Positions 46,946 to 55,680 of a stretch of 64,000 nt of DNA are shown one piece after another. Both the position numbers and the translations under genes were made by a program. Position 1 is the stretch's first letter. Each line of letters begins with the position of its first letter. Origin of the DNA: Bradyrhizobium sp. 170 (GTDB lineage Bacteria; Pseudomonadota; Alphaproteobacteria; Rhizobiales; Xanthobacteraceae); assembly GCF_023101085.1 (NCBI RefSeq), contig NZ_CP064703.1, positions 4,650,001 through 4,714,000 of the forward strand. Direction: 5' to 3'. The notes under the pieces are model-generated. The model searched no databases, had not been told where the DNA came from, and saw only the letters and a program-made list of their open reading frames with translations.

Positions 46946-48530
46946 GCGCCAGCAAGAGATAGACCGCGCAGGTCCACATCGACTGCCAGTTCTGGTTGCC
47001 CTCGTTGAAGCCGATGAAGAGCGCGGCTGCGACCAGCAGGCCGGCAAAAGCGGATTCGGCGATCGGGCGCACGCCCTCTTTCGGCCGGTTGAGCAGCATC
47101 AAGGCCGCGAACGGCACCACTGCCATGGTCAGCGAAGCGAACGGAAAATCGCGGTAGCGCGGATCGAACGTAAAGCCGATAGCGGTTTCCGCCGCGATCA
47201 GCGTGGTGACGATCAGGACCAGGCCCAGCAGCACCGCCAGCACCGAGTCGGTCCGGCCACCGCGCGGTCCGAGCAGTTCGAGGAATGTCGGCAGCGGCCG
47301 TCCCGACATCGCAGCGTTCGCGCACAGCATCGGTGACGCAATGGCGGCCGCCAGCAGCGCCCCCCATTGCAGCCAGCCCCCGGCGCCGTAGCTCTCGTAA
47401 AACATTTTGTCGGCGGCGACCCCGAGCAGCATGCCGGCTGTTGTCGCCGACGTCCCGACCGCGACCCATGAGGCGAACCGCGGTTTCCACGGCCGCCACC
47501 GCAGCGTCAGCCAGCCCGCCAGGAAGACGAAGGCGCTGAGCGCCATCCCGCATCCCATCTGCAGTTTCCAGAACGGATAATTGCTGATCGGCTCAAGGGG
47601 CGGATATTTCACCGCGCGCTGCCCGTCATCGATCAGGCCCCAATAGCCGCCGACGGTGCCTTCGAGCTGACGCTTCCACGGCTGGTCATAGGCCTCGATC
47701 AAATTGACGCGAAACTTTTCGCGCTTGGCGAGGTCGAGGATTTCGGACACGACGCGCGCCTGGTTGGTGCGCGACGGCAGCGCGCCCTCGCGCATCCTGC
47801 CCGCGCTCGGCCAGCCGGTTTCGCCGATCAGGATTTCCTTGTTTGGAAACGCAACCGCCATCCGCTTGCGGATATCGTCGACATGGCCGGCGGCAAATTT
47901 CGCGCGCACCGGGATGTCTTCCCAGTAAGGCAGGATGTGGATCGTGACGAAGTCGACGGCGTCATAGACTTCGCGGTTGCGCAGCCAGAATTCCCAGACG
48001 TCGGCATAGGTGACCGGCACCGTGACGCGCGACTTGACCGAGCGGATATTGGCCGCGAGATCCGATGTCGTCATCTCGCCGCGCAGCAGCACTTCGTTGC
48101 CCACCACCAGCGCGGTAATGACGCCTGGGTGTTCCTTGGTCAGTTCGACCGCGACCGCAATCTGGGCGAGGTTCTTGATCCGGTTACTCGAGAGCCAGAT
48201 CCCCTGGATCACCTTCAGCCCGACCTTGGCGGCCAGCGCCGGAACTTGGTCGAGCCCGTTCTCGATCGAATAGGTCCGCACGCAGTCGGTGATCTTGGCG
48301 AGCTGCGCAAGATCCTGCGCGATCTGTTCAGGAGAGATCTGCGTGGTCGGTATCAGCGGTGTCTGCGCGCCGCGGAACGGAGCATAGGAAACGCATTGCA
48401 GCTTTGCGTTGGGATCGATCGGCGCGCGCGCAAGCGTAATCGGCGTGGCCAGCCACCACCAAAGGGCCGCGATCATACCGAGCGATGAAAGGAGAAGCGC
48501 CAGCGGCGTACGAAGAGAAATCGGTTCCAT
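46905..48530 (-). CDS. ndvC: NdvC-like beta-glucan synthesis protein (GH17-like domain plus membrane spans)
   Basis: A 541-residue inner-membrane protein. One N-terminal span precedes a glycoside-hydrolase-17-like domain (SYAPFRGAQTPL, VGNEVLLRGEMT with the acid Glu, HILPYWEDIPV, IGETGWPSAGR with the nucleophile Glu, and EAYDQPWKRQLEGTVGGYWG). Eight or so spans follow. Bradyrhizobium NdvC is described as the protein adding beta-1,6 linkages to cyclic beta-glucan, with similarity to glucan-modifying enzymes; size and context fit. The gene is divergent from the 190-residue protein and ndvB-like gene. Confidence 0.8.
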   Translation of the reverse strand: MEPISLRTPLALLLSSLGMIAALWWWLATPITLARAPIDPNAKLQCVSYAPFRGAQTPLIPTTQISPEQIAQDLAQLAKITDCVRTYSIENGLDQVPALAAKVGLKVIQGIWLSSNRIKNLAQIAVAVELTKEHPGVITALVVGNEVLLRGEMTTSDLAANIRSVKSRVTVPVTYADVWEFWLRNREVYDAVDFVTIHILPYWEDIPVRAKFAAGHVDDIRKRMAVAFPNKEILIGETGWPSAGRMREGALPSRTNQARVVSEILDLAKREKFRVNLIEAYDQPWKRQLEGTVGGYWGLIDDGQRAVKYPPLEPISNYPFWKLQMGCGMALSAFVFLAGWLTLRWRPWKPRFASWVAVGTSATTAGMLLGVAADKMFYESYGAGGWLQWGALLAAAIASPMLCANAAMSGRPLPTFLELLGPRGGRTDSVLAVLLGLVLIVTTLIAAETAIGFTFDPRYRDFPFASLTMAVVPFAALMLLNRPKEGVRPIAESAFAGLLVAAALFIGFNEGNQNWQSMWTCAVYLLLALTLWRARAVQIPK

Positions 48531-48777
48531 CCTCCGGGCGGGGACCGTCGATTACCCGTTCATCGGCGTTCTGCCAAGATGCACGATAGCCCTATTGCGC
48601 CTCATCCCCTGCGGCAGTTTTACCACCGCCATGATAAAGTTGTGACTTTGCTGGACAAAATCCGAAATACCCGTCATGTGAATCGCCGGGCGTGTCTGCC
48701 GCATTGGGGACCAATTTGGGCGGCAACAAGCCAGAAGATCACACCAGCCGCGCGGCTGGAAACTAATCGGGGAATGT

Positions 48778-49350
48778 ATGCGTCGACGGGTGCTTGATCC
48801 AAGAGTTGCGGTTTTGAGGCGCTTCGCCGCTGCCGGCCTGGCCCTCCTGATCGGATCGGCTGGCGCGTTTGCCCAAAGTGGCAGCCCGACCCCGCAGGAT
48901 CAATCCGGCAAGCCGCCCGCCAATGCCGCCGACGTCAACAAGGACAATCAGCGCAAGGCCGACGAATTCGTCGAGGCGGCCCAGGCCATCAACGGCCCGG
49001 GCGGAAACCCCGAATGCGTCTGGCTCGGCCGCCGGGTGGTTCGCCTGATGTGGCGCGACGACCTGGATACTGCGTTCCGGCATCTCGATCTCTACGACCG
49101 GTTCGGCTGCCCCGGCGGCCATGTCCAGGCGGCCTTCCGCTGCCTGACCCGCTTTGGCGGACAGATCGATCCCAAAGTGGCCGAAACCCTCGACAGCCGC
49201 ATCCATGTCTGCTGGATCAACCCGGGCGCCCAACCCCAGGCTGCCGCGGCGGCCAGCCCGGCGCCTGCGACCGCCGGCAACGCGCCGCCAGCGCCGGCCG
49301 CTTCGCCCTCGCCGGCCCCGAGCGCCAGCCCTGCCCCGCCGGCAAAATAG
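48778..49350 (+). CDS. exported protein of the beta-glucan locus (candidate NdvD)
   Basis: A 190-residue protein with a signal peptide (RRFAAAGLALLIGSAGAFA, cleavage before QSGSP) and a Pro/Ala/Ser-rich C-terminal tail of 45 residues. The middle has paired cysteines (NPECVWLGRRVVRLMWRDDL, RFGCPGGHVQAAFRCLTRF). A third gene, ndvD, lies between ndvC and ndvB in B. japonicum; the published product is larger and membrane-bound, so identity is uncertain. Located 247 bp from ndvC, divergent, and 222 bp before the ndvB-like gene. Confidence 0.55.
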   Translation: MRRRVLDPRVAVLRRFAAAGLALLIGSAGAFAQSGSPTPQDQSGKPPANAADVNKDNQRKADEFVEAAQAINGPGGNPECVWLGRRVVRLMWRDDLDTAFRHLDLYDRFGCPGGHVQAAFRCLTRFGGQIDPKVAETLDSRIHVCWINPGAQPQAAAAASPAPATAGNAPPAPAASPSPAPSASPAPPAK

Positions 49351-49572
49351 CCGCCCGGCATTCAGGATACGTTCAGCGGAACGATCCTAATTATCCGGCG
49401 TTTGGCGTTTGGATTGGCCGCGCGCTCAAAACGCCGTCCTTAAAAAAGTCATGGCGTCATACCAGTTGTGAATTCGCAGGGCAGGACTATCCTTATGATG
49501 CCGCCGTGTCGGTCGAACCCAGGGGACGGGTTCGCTTTCCTTAAATCACAGCCCCGTATGGTTTAGCCCCCG

Positions 49573-52251
49573 ATGCGTGCCGTCGTCGCCGTTCTGCTGT
49601 TTGTGACCGCAGCTCACGCCGGGCTGTGGGGCCTGTTCCAGGAAAAGCAGCCGGCCCCCGATTTCCGTGGCATCCTGCCGAGCGTCTCCTACGCGCCGTT
49701 CGAGGGCAGCGCCCATCCCGACGTCGACAATATTCCGCAGATCGAAAAGATCCGCGCCGACCTGAAGAAGCTGTCGACGATCACGCGCGCGATTCGTCTC
49801 TACTCTTCCACGGGGGGCGTCGAACTGGTGCCGCCGATCGCCGCCGAGTTCGGCCTGAAGGTCACCGTCGGCGCCTGGATCGACAAGAATTCCGATCGCA
49901 ACAAGCGCGAGATCGAGGCGGCGATCAGCCTCGCCAAGCGCAACAGCAACGTCAACGGCATCGTCGTCGGCAACGAAACGATTTTCCGCGGCGAGCAGAA
50001 GATCGATGACCTGATCGAACTGATCAAGCAGGTGAAGAAGTCCGTCAACGTCCCCGTGACGACCGGCGAGATCTGGAACATCTGGCGCGATAATCCGGAA
50101 CTGGCGTCCTCCGTCGATTTCATCGCCGCGCACGTGCTGCCCTATTGGGAGAACTTCACCTCCAAGCAGGCCGTCGATCAGGCGGTGGCCATGTTCCAGC
50201 TGCTGCGCGACCAGTTTCCCGGCAAGCGGATCGTCATTGCCGAGTTCGGCTGGCCGAGCGCCGGATATAATTTGAGAAACGCCGACCCCGGCCCGTTCGA
50301 ACAGGCCTCGGTGCTGCGCAATTTCGTCACCCGCGCCGAAGCCATCGGCATGGACTACAACATCGTCGAGGCGATCGATCAGCCCTGGAAATTCTTCGAA
50401 GGCGGCGTCGGACCCTATTGGGGCATTCTCGATGCTTCCCGCGAACCGAAATTCGCGTGGACCGGCCCGATCGTGAACGAGAACTACTGGAAGCTGGCTG
50501 CGATCGCGCTCCTGGTCGGCATCCTGATGTCGCTGCCGATCCTGCGGCTCGAGCAGCCGACCATCATGCAGGCTGTGGTGCTTTCAGCCGCGGCCAACGG
50601 CGTCGGCGCCTGGGCTTCCACCGTGTTCGCCTACTGGGCCGGGCACTACTTCGTGCTCGGCTCGGCGTTTGCGCTGACGCTTGGCCTGACCCTGCTGGTG
50701 CCGCTCGTCCTGATCGCGATGGCGCGCATCGACGAAATCGCGGCGGTTGCCTTCGGCCGCGGCCCGCGCCGGCTGATCACCAAGAGCGCGCCGTTGGCGC
50801 CCGCCACCATCGGCGAGAACGTCGTCTTCCCGAAGGTCTCGATCCACATCCCCGCCTATTTCGAACCGGTCGAGATGCTGAAGCAGACACTCGATGCGGT
50901 GTCGCGGCTGGACTATCCGAACTTCGAATGCGTCTGCATCATCAACAACACGCCCGATCCGGAATTCTGGCGGCCGATCCAGGACCACTGCCGCGCGCTT
51001 GGCGAACGCTTCAAGTTCATCAATGCCGAGAAGGTGCAGGGATTCAAGGCCGGCGCGCTGCGCATAGCCATGGAGCGCACGGCAGTCGACGCCGAAATCA
51101 TCGGCATCATTGACGCTGACTATGTCGTGCATCCGGACTGGCTGAAGGATCTGGTTCCTGTGTTCGCCGACCCACGCGTCGGCCTGGTGCAGGCGCCGCA
51201 GGAACATCGCGACGGCGACCGCTCGCTGATGCACTACATCATGAACGGCGAATATGCCGGATTCTTCGACATCGGCATGGTCCAGCGCAACGAATGCAAC
51301 GCCATCATCGTGCACGGCACGATGTGCCTGATTCGCCGTTCCGCGATGGACATGGCCGGCGGCTGGTCCAGCGACACCATCTGCGAGGACACCGATCTCG
51401 GCCTGACCATCCAGCAGCAGGGCTGGCTGACGCACTATACCAACGTCCGCTATGGCGAGGGTCTCCTGCCCGACACCTATGAAGCGTTCAAGAAACAGCG
51501 CCACCGCTGGGCTTATGGCGGCTTCCAGATCGTCAAGAAGCACTGGCGGCGCTTCATGCCCGGCGCGAGCCGGCTGACCCCTGACCAGCGCCGCGAATTC
51601 TCGCTAGGCTGGCTGAACTGGCTCGGCGCCGAAAGCCTGGGCGTGGTGGTCGCGATCCTCAACCTGATCTGGGTGCCGATCGTGGCGTTTGCGGACATCG
51701 CCATCCCCGACAAGATCCTGACGCTGCCGATCATCGCCTCCTTCGTCGTCTCGCTGGTGCATTTCATCGCGCTCTACCGCCTGCGCGTGCATGTCAAAGC
51801 CGGGCAAATGCTCGGCGCCATGATCGCGGCGATGAGCGTGCAGTGGACGGTGTCGCGCGCGGTGGCCCAGGGTCTGATCACCGAGCACCTCGCCTTCGCC
51901 CGTACCTCCAAGGGCGGCCTGTCGCGGATGTCGATCGAATTCCAGGCATTCTGGGAAGCCGTGATCGGCGTGCTGCTCCTGATCGGCGCCGCCGTGCTGA
52001 TCGTGACAAACGGCTACAAGCAGGTGCACGAGATCTATGTCTTCGCGGGCGTGCTGGTGCTGCAAAGCCTGCCGTTCCTCGCGGCGGTCGCGATCGCGCT
52101 CTTGGAAAACTCCCGCACCAATTCCTTCGCCTTCTGGCGTAACAGCGCGGTGCGGACGGCGGAACTGATCGGGCTGCGCCCGGTCAGCCTGCCCACAGTC
52201 AGCAGCCAGTCCCAGCCGGTCGCGTCGGAAATTCGCCGCGAGGCGAACTGA
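49573..52251 (+). CDS. ndvB: NdvB-like beta-1,3-glucan synthase (GH17-like domain fused to GT2)
   Basis: An 892-residue membrane protein. After a signal-like N-terminus, residues 30-300 are a GH17-like domain (SYAPFEGSAHPD, VGNETIFRGEQK, AEFGWPSAGYN, EAIDQPWKFFEGGVGPYWG). Two or three spans lead to a processive family-2 glycosyltransferase with VSIHIPAYFEP, IGIIDADYVVHPDWL (D-x-D), CEDTDLGLTIQQQ and the QxxRW-type motif KQRHRWAYGG, then more membrane spans. It should polymerise beta-1,3-glucan from UDP-glucose for cyclic periplasmic glucan, needed for osmoadaptation and symbiosis in Bradyrhizobium. The GH17 part may trim or cyclise. Confidence 0.85.
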   Translation: MRAVVAVLLFVTAAHAGLWGLFQEKQPAPDFRGILPSVSYAPFEGSAHPDVDNIPQIEKIRADLKKLSTITRAIRLYSSTGGVELVPPIAAEFGLKVTVGAWIDKNSDRNKREIEAAISLAKRNSNVNGIVVGNETIFRGEQKIDDLIELIKQVKKSVNVPVTTGEIWNIWRDNPELASSVDFIAAHVLPYWENFTSKQAVDQAVAMFQLLRDQFPGKRIVIAEFGWPSAGYNLRNADPGPFEQASVLRNFVTRAEAIGMDYNIVEAIDQPWKFFEGGVGPYWGILDASREPKFAWTGPIVNENYWKLAAIALLVGILMSLPILRLEQPTIMQAVVLSAAANGVGAWASTVFAYWAGHYFVLGSAFALTLGLTLLVPLVLIAMARIDEIAAVAFGRGPRRLITKSAPLAPATIGENVVFPKVSIHIPAYFEPVEMLKQTLDAVSRLDYPNFECVCIINNTPDPEFWRPIQDHCRALGERFKFINAEKVQGFKAGALRIAMERTAVDAEIIGIIDADYVVHPDWLKDLVPVFADPRVGLVQAPQEHRDGDRSLMHYIMNGEYAGFFDIGMVQRNECNAIIVHGTMCLIRRSAMDMAGGWSSDTICEDTDLGLTIQQQGWLTHYTNVRYGEGLLPDTYEAFKKQRHRWAYGGFQIVKKHWRRFMPGASRLTPDQRREFSLGWLNWLGAESLGVVVAILNLIWVPIVAFADIAIPDKILTLPIIASFVVSLVHFIALYRLRVHVKAGQMLGAMIAAMSVQWTVSRAVAQGLITEHLAFARTSKGGLSRMSIEFQAFWEAVIGVLLLIGAAVLIVTNGYKQVHEIYVFAGVLVLQSLPFLAAVAIALLENSRTNSFAFWRNSAVRTAELIGLRPVSLPTVSSQSQPVASEIRREAN

Positions 52252-52396
52252 CGGTGGATGAACAGGCCCCTGTCCGCTTCAACAAGCCTTGCTAAGCGCC
52301 ACGGGCACAAGGAAAATTTGGGTTACGCGAGTGCCGCTTTTGTCGCGCCGGCACTATTGACCCGCAGGGGCCCGCCCCCTACACAGCGCGACAAGT

Positions 52397-52472
52397 GAGC
52401 GCGTAGCTCAGGCGGTAGAGCACGTGACTTTTAATCATGGGGTCGTGGGTTCGAGTCCCACCGCGCTCACCA
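52397..52472 (+). tRNA. tRNA-Lys (UUU)
   Basis: A complete 76-nt cloverleaf: acceptor GAGCGCG/CGCGCTC, D-arm GCTC...GAGC, anticodon arm CGTGA-CTTTTAA-TCATG with anticodon TTT, T-arm GTGGG-TTCGAGT-CCCAC, and an encoded CCA end. It follows the ndvB-like gene and marks the edge of a decayed accessory region that runs to about 62 kb. Confidence 0.97.
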
Positions 52473-52569
52473 ATGAAATCAAATAGTTATGGTATGCCCC
52501 AGGTCTTAGATCGGACCTGATTTTTTTAGCCAGCGCACACCTCGAGCACACATTTTGCGCGAGGTTGTG

Positions 52570-52758
52570 ATGGATACCGATACGATCGGCCTTGTCGTTC
52601 TGGTGGCTGCGCTGGCCGCATTCTTTATCGCTGCCGGACGGTCGCGCTGCGGGAAGCGCCCGCCGGAAAAACCAGTATCCGAGAGTAGGGCCGGAGTCGT
52701 AATGGCCGCCGGCAAGCTGTCAGAGATTCATCATCCGCAGGACGAATTGCCGCCGTAG
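52570..52758 (+). CDS. small membrane protein
   Basis: A 62-residue frame from ATG 52570 with GAGG upstream. One N-terminal span (TIGLVVLVAALAAFFIAAG) is followed by a polar tail. No family recognised; first gene after tRNA-Lys. Confidence 0.55.
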   Translation: MDTDTIGLVVLVAALAAFFIAAGRSRCGKRPPEKPVSESRAGVVMAAGKLSEIHHPQDELPP

Positions 52759-52806
52759 CCCGATTAGATCCTATAGATCCTACCTCAGTTGATCGGGGTC
52801 GGCGTC

Positions 52807-52980
52807 ATGGACCTGTTTCGGGCTAAGAGGATTGCCACTGTCAGCGACCAATCCGACGAGACCTGTCGTCTCTGCGATGGCAAGCTAGCTCTTGTCAGAT
52901 TGATCATTGATTCCGATACGGGAACCGCCTTTCGCATGTTCGAATGCAGGAAGTGCGGGAACCGCATTTGGTTCGAATAG
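52807..52980 (+). CDS. small zinc-ribbon-like protein
   Basis: A 57-residue frame from ATG 52807 (MDLFRAKRIATVSDQ) with two CxxC knuckles, CRLC and CRKC, 31 residues apart, a pattern that fits a zinc ribbon. A longer start at TTG 52789 is possible. It ends in NRIWFE. Function unknown. Confidence 0.6.
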   Translation: MDLFRAKRIATVSDQSDETCRLCDGKLALVRLIIDSDTGTAFRMFECRKCGNRIWFE

Positions 52981-53067
52981 CCGAGCAGCGCTTTGTCGGC
53001 TGGCGGACTGAACATGCGTTCGAATTGCGATAGCATGACGAGCGGCACCGAGTTGGGATGACACGGT

Positions 53068-53382
53068 TTGAAGTCAGGAAGTATCGAGTTCAACGGGCGC
53101 ACGATCGCCTGTCGCATTCGTAACCAGTCCGACACCGGGGCGGCGCTGGAGGTGGTCAGCTCGTTGGGCATCCCAGCGCAAATTACGCTTCTGATCGTTG
53201 CTGATCGCTTGCGGTGCGGGTGCACGGTGATATGGCGAATGCGCCACACGATCGGCGTCAAATTCCTTCCCGCTAGAAACGACTCTGCTGACGGCGGCTT
53301 GGCGCACGACGTTGCCGGACGACATACGCCGGGCCTTACCACAACGGTCACCCACCAGAATGGTTATTCACGCTGCGGGTGA
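53068..53382 (+). pseudogene. PilZ-like domain lacking its N-terminal c-di-GMP motif
   Basis: The frame from TTG 53068 reads GSIEFNGRTIACRIRNQSDT and later CTVIWRMRHTIGVKF, which fits the beta-barrel of small Bradyrhizobium PilZ proteins. The RxxxR arm that binds c-di-GMP should lie just upstream, but an in-frame TGA is met five codons before the TTG and no ATG is available. It is likely a 5'-truncated gene, though a short expressed version cannot be excluded. Confidence 0.55.
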
Positions 53383-53402
53383 TTCTTGTTGGGCGCCATG
53401 CA

Positions 53403-53433
53403 GAAACCCGCCGGGTTGAGATCGGCGGGTTTC
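53403..53433. terminator. intrinsic terminator-like hairpin
   Basis: GAAACCCGCCG and CGGCGGGTTTC form an 11-bp stem with the loop GGTTGAGAT, 20 bp after the PilZ-like frame. The outer A/T pairs give a T-run on either strand. Confidence 0.7.
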
Positions 53434-53508
53434 GCACTCTCGCGGGGGCTTGGGCGGGTTTCCGCGATTGGGCCACTCGTAGCAATCCGAGATTAACGAT
53501 TTATTAAG

Positions 53509-53712
53509 CTAGCCGACGCCGTAGGGCTTGTTGAGAAAGTAGTCGCGGTTGCCCAGCGCCTTCTCTGCGTACTGGTCGATCGCAACGGTGATCGCCTGAA
53601 CGTGCTGATAGCAGTGGCCCTCGCGCGCCGCGCGCTGACGCAATTCAGCAAGCGCGTCGAGCCAGGGCGAGTTGTCCGCCTTCTCGTCGTACCATCGCAG
53701 CGTCTCTGCCAT
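53509..53712 (-). CDS. short hypothetical protein
   Basis: A 67-residue frame, MAETLRWYDEKADNSPWLDA, with GGAG six bases before ATG 53712. It is helical and includes CYQHVQAITVAIDQYAEKAL and a C-terminal FLNKPYGVG. I recall similar short orphan proteins in Bradyrhizobium accessory DNA. Unknown function. Confidence 0.6.
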   Translation of the reverse strand: MAETLRWYDEKADNSPWLDALAELRQRAAREGHCYQHVQAITVAIDQYAEKALGNRDYFLNKPYGVG

Positions 53713-53795
53713 CACCAGCTCCGGCCGCCAAGCACGCGCCCTTCCCATCATTTGCCCGACGGCCAGAAGCTGCTCACGCTGAAGGAAACGCGGCC

Positions 53796-53939
53796 GACTA
53801 TGTTGCGAAGCTGCCGAAGAAGGAGTCCGACTTGCCAGAATGGCAAACGGCGATTGAAGCGCTGATGTTGTGCAGCCGCTGCGGCCATGACGAGGCAGCG
53901 ACTCCAAAGTTCATGCAGCGCCGCGAGGAAGACGAATAA
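53796..53939 (+). pseudogene. remnant of a short phage-associated protein
   Basis: The frame reads DYVAKLPKKESDLPEWQTAI then EALMLCSRCGHDE and stops at 53937-53939. The first part resembles small proteins I recall from Bradyrhizobium accessory regions, whose normal continuation is lost; no start codon lies upstream in frame. The C-terminal part seems to be from another gene. Confidence 0.4.
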
Positions 53940-53953
53940 GGTCAGGACCTGTG

Positions 53954-54053
53954 ATGGAACGGTGCGCCCGTTGCGACAACTGCCGCTGGGTCTGCGAGAA
54001 CCACAGCGACAGACCCTGGTTGGGCGCGCGTGCCTGTAACTGCGGGGCGCTGC
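53954..54053 (+). pseudogene. N-terminal fragment of a cysteine-rich small protein
   Basis: ATG 53954 opens MERCARCDNCRWVCENHSDR and RPWLGARACNCGA, the conserved front of a small cysteine-rich family I recall as frequent in Bradyrhizobium. The CPCGG and CPxCN end is missing, and the frame continues into sequence antisense to the next gene. A truncated copy. Confidence 0.45.
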
Positions 54054-54161
54054 AGCTTTTTATCCAGGTAGCAGGCCGGCGAATGCATCGAGCCATGCGC
54101 GCTCATGGGAAAGACGGCTCGCAGAGCAGAGCCGCCTTTTCTTCTGCTCAGTGTCAAGGAA

Positions 54162-54605
54162 TTACTGGCAGGGGCGTTGCCGGCCGTCTGCGCCACGGAA
54201 CGTGGTGCCAGGCGTACAGGCAAGGCTATTGCGAGCCGCATAGGTCTTCCAGTCGCGGCCGCCATAGCCGTAGCCGTAATAGTCATTGTAGCTATTATCG
54301 AAGGCACGGAACGGCGCAGTCGCGATCGCGCCTGCCGTTGCGACGGCACCGCCGACGACGGCACCCGCCGCGCCGACCGGCCCCATAGGCCTGCCATACT
54401 GATCCCTAGTCACGACAGCGTTGGCGTCGCGGAACCGTTCGCCACGATAGGCCGCGCGGCGTTCCATGTGGCTCTGGCTTTTGGCGTGGGTCACCTGTTT
54501 TTCCTTCGCACCCTTGGCCATGGTGCCCTTGGCCAGCGCGGGACCCGCCAGCGCGGAGGTGAGGATCGCGGCGGTGCCGAGGATCGCAAGACCCAGTCTC
54601 GTCAT
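54162..54605 (-). CDS. exported hypothetical protein
   Basis: A 147-residue protein with GGGAGAG before ATG 54605 and a signal peptide (LGLAILGTAAILTSALAGPA, cleavage near ALA). The mature part is basic, then has a Gly/Ala-rich hydrophobic stretch (GAAGAVVGGAVATAGAIATA), a Tyr-rich loop (NSYNDYYGYGYGG) and two Cys near the end. It looks like a small envelope-associated protein. No name assigned. Confidence 0.72.
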   Translation of the reverse strand: MTRLGLAILGTAAILTSALAGPALAKGTMAKGAKEKQVTHAKSQSHMERRAAYRGERFRDANAVVTRDQYGRPMGPVGAAGAVVGGAVATAGAIATAPFRAFDNSYNDYYGYGYGGRDWKTYAARNSLACTPGTTFRGADGRQRPCQ

Positions 54606-54844
54606 GGAACTCTCCCTTTCTTGTGATTTGCGATTTCGGTAACAAGCGCCGGACTGATAGATGTTCCGCCTCCTGCTTGCGGATCAAACCGATGTGATCT
54701 GATCACTCCCGACTTCGCGCCGCTTCAAACGTTGCCCCGACCTGGACGAGGCGGCCAAGCAGGATGCAAGAGGCTTCCAAGCTGACGCGGTAAACAAGCC
54801 ATTTCGTGGAGGATCAGTGAAAGACGCCGGCAACTGAGGCGGCC

Positions 54845-55060
54845 TCAGTCTAGGCTTGCCTGCCTCGCTATCTCCAGAATGCCATCGCGATCTTGCACGA
54901 CGGCAACGAACCCTCTCTTTTCGAGCCAGCGAAGTCCAAGCGCCAGTTGCCTCAGGTCGTTTCTGGCGTGGCCAACTGGGAGCTTCCGGGCCCGCCGCAA
55001 GGCGTCTGCGGCTTGCCGTCTAATCGGCGACTCTGCTGTCTTCAATTGCTGCTGACGCAT
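54845..55060 (-). CDS. short hypothetical protein
   Basis: A 71-residue helical, Arg-rich frame starting MRQQQLKTAESPIRRQAADA and including LPVGHARNDLRQLALGLRWL. A start nine codons earlier is possible. I recall similar short proteins in Bradyrhizobium. Function unknown. Confidence 0.6.
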   Translation of the reverse strand: MRQQQLKTAESPIRRQAADALRRARKLPVGHARNDLRQLALGLRWLEKRGFVAVVQDRDGILEIARQASLD

Positions 55061-55247
55061 CGCGGCCCCCACCCACGCGAGGGCCAATTAAAATCCCGCG
55101 CCGCTCACCCGTCTGTCCGGCATCAGACTCTACATCGCGTTTCGGGAAAAACGGCAGAGCGATGGAACGGTTGGCCTCGAAATGAATCTAATATGGCGTC
55201 CGGTTCTAGCCCCCAACGCCCACCGGAAGAAAACCCTTCGAGGGTTG

Positions 55248-55278
55248 ACGGCTCCAGCTTCCAACAGGCTGGAGCCGT
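55248..55278. terminator. terminator-like hairpin
   Basis: ACGGCTCCAGC and GCTGGAGCCGT pair over 11 bp around TTCCAACAG, followed by TTT; a smaller stem AACCCT/AGGGTT stands just before it (55232-55246). It lies 24 bp upstream of the gene at 55302, so it either ends an unseen transcript or forms the leader of that gene. Confidence 0.6.
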
Positions 55279-55301
55279 TTAAGGGTTGTCTGGAGGGCGG
55301 A

Positions 55302-55559
55302 ATGGCCCTGCACTTCAGCCGCATCGCTCCCGCGACAGAGGAGCTAGAAATATGGATCGCAAGCGAGAGCGGCTTCTCATTTGTAATCAGTAATGAGAGT
55401 CGCAGTGGTCCTGGACTCCACGGGCAGCCCGGCTTTGTAGCTTCTTGGCGCCCCATCAATTTCAACAGGACCGCCATCCGGGTAGGCGGATCACCCTTTA
55501 AGACGTTTGCGGAAGCCGAGAAGGCCTGTGAGGCCATGGTGGCGCACCTGACCAAATAG
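55302..55559 (+). CDS. hypothetical protein
   Basis: An 85-residue soluble protein from ATG 55302, preceded by GGAGGG. It starts MALHFSRIAPATEELEIWIA and ends FAEAEKACEAMVAHLTK, with a beta-rich middle. A longer in-frame extension upstream crosses the hairpin and is unlikely. No family recognised. Confidence 0.62.
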   Translation: MALHFSRIAPATEELEIWIASESGFSFVISNESRSGPGLHGQPGFVASWRPINFNRTAIRVGGSPFKTFAEAEKACEAMVAHLTK

Positions 55560-55680
55560 CTTCGGATCTGGCGTCTGGAATGAACCGGAAGGACCCGCCT
55601 ACGCGATGGTCGTTATGTTGGGGCTGGCGATCGTTTGGCAGGTGCTCGGGTCGCTGTAGACTGTAGGACGCCGCCAACTA

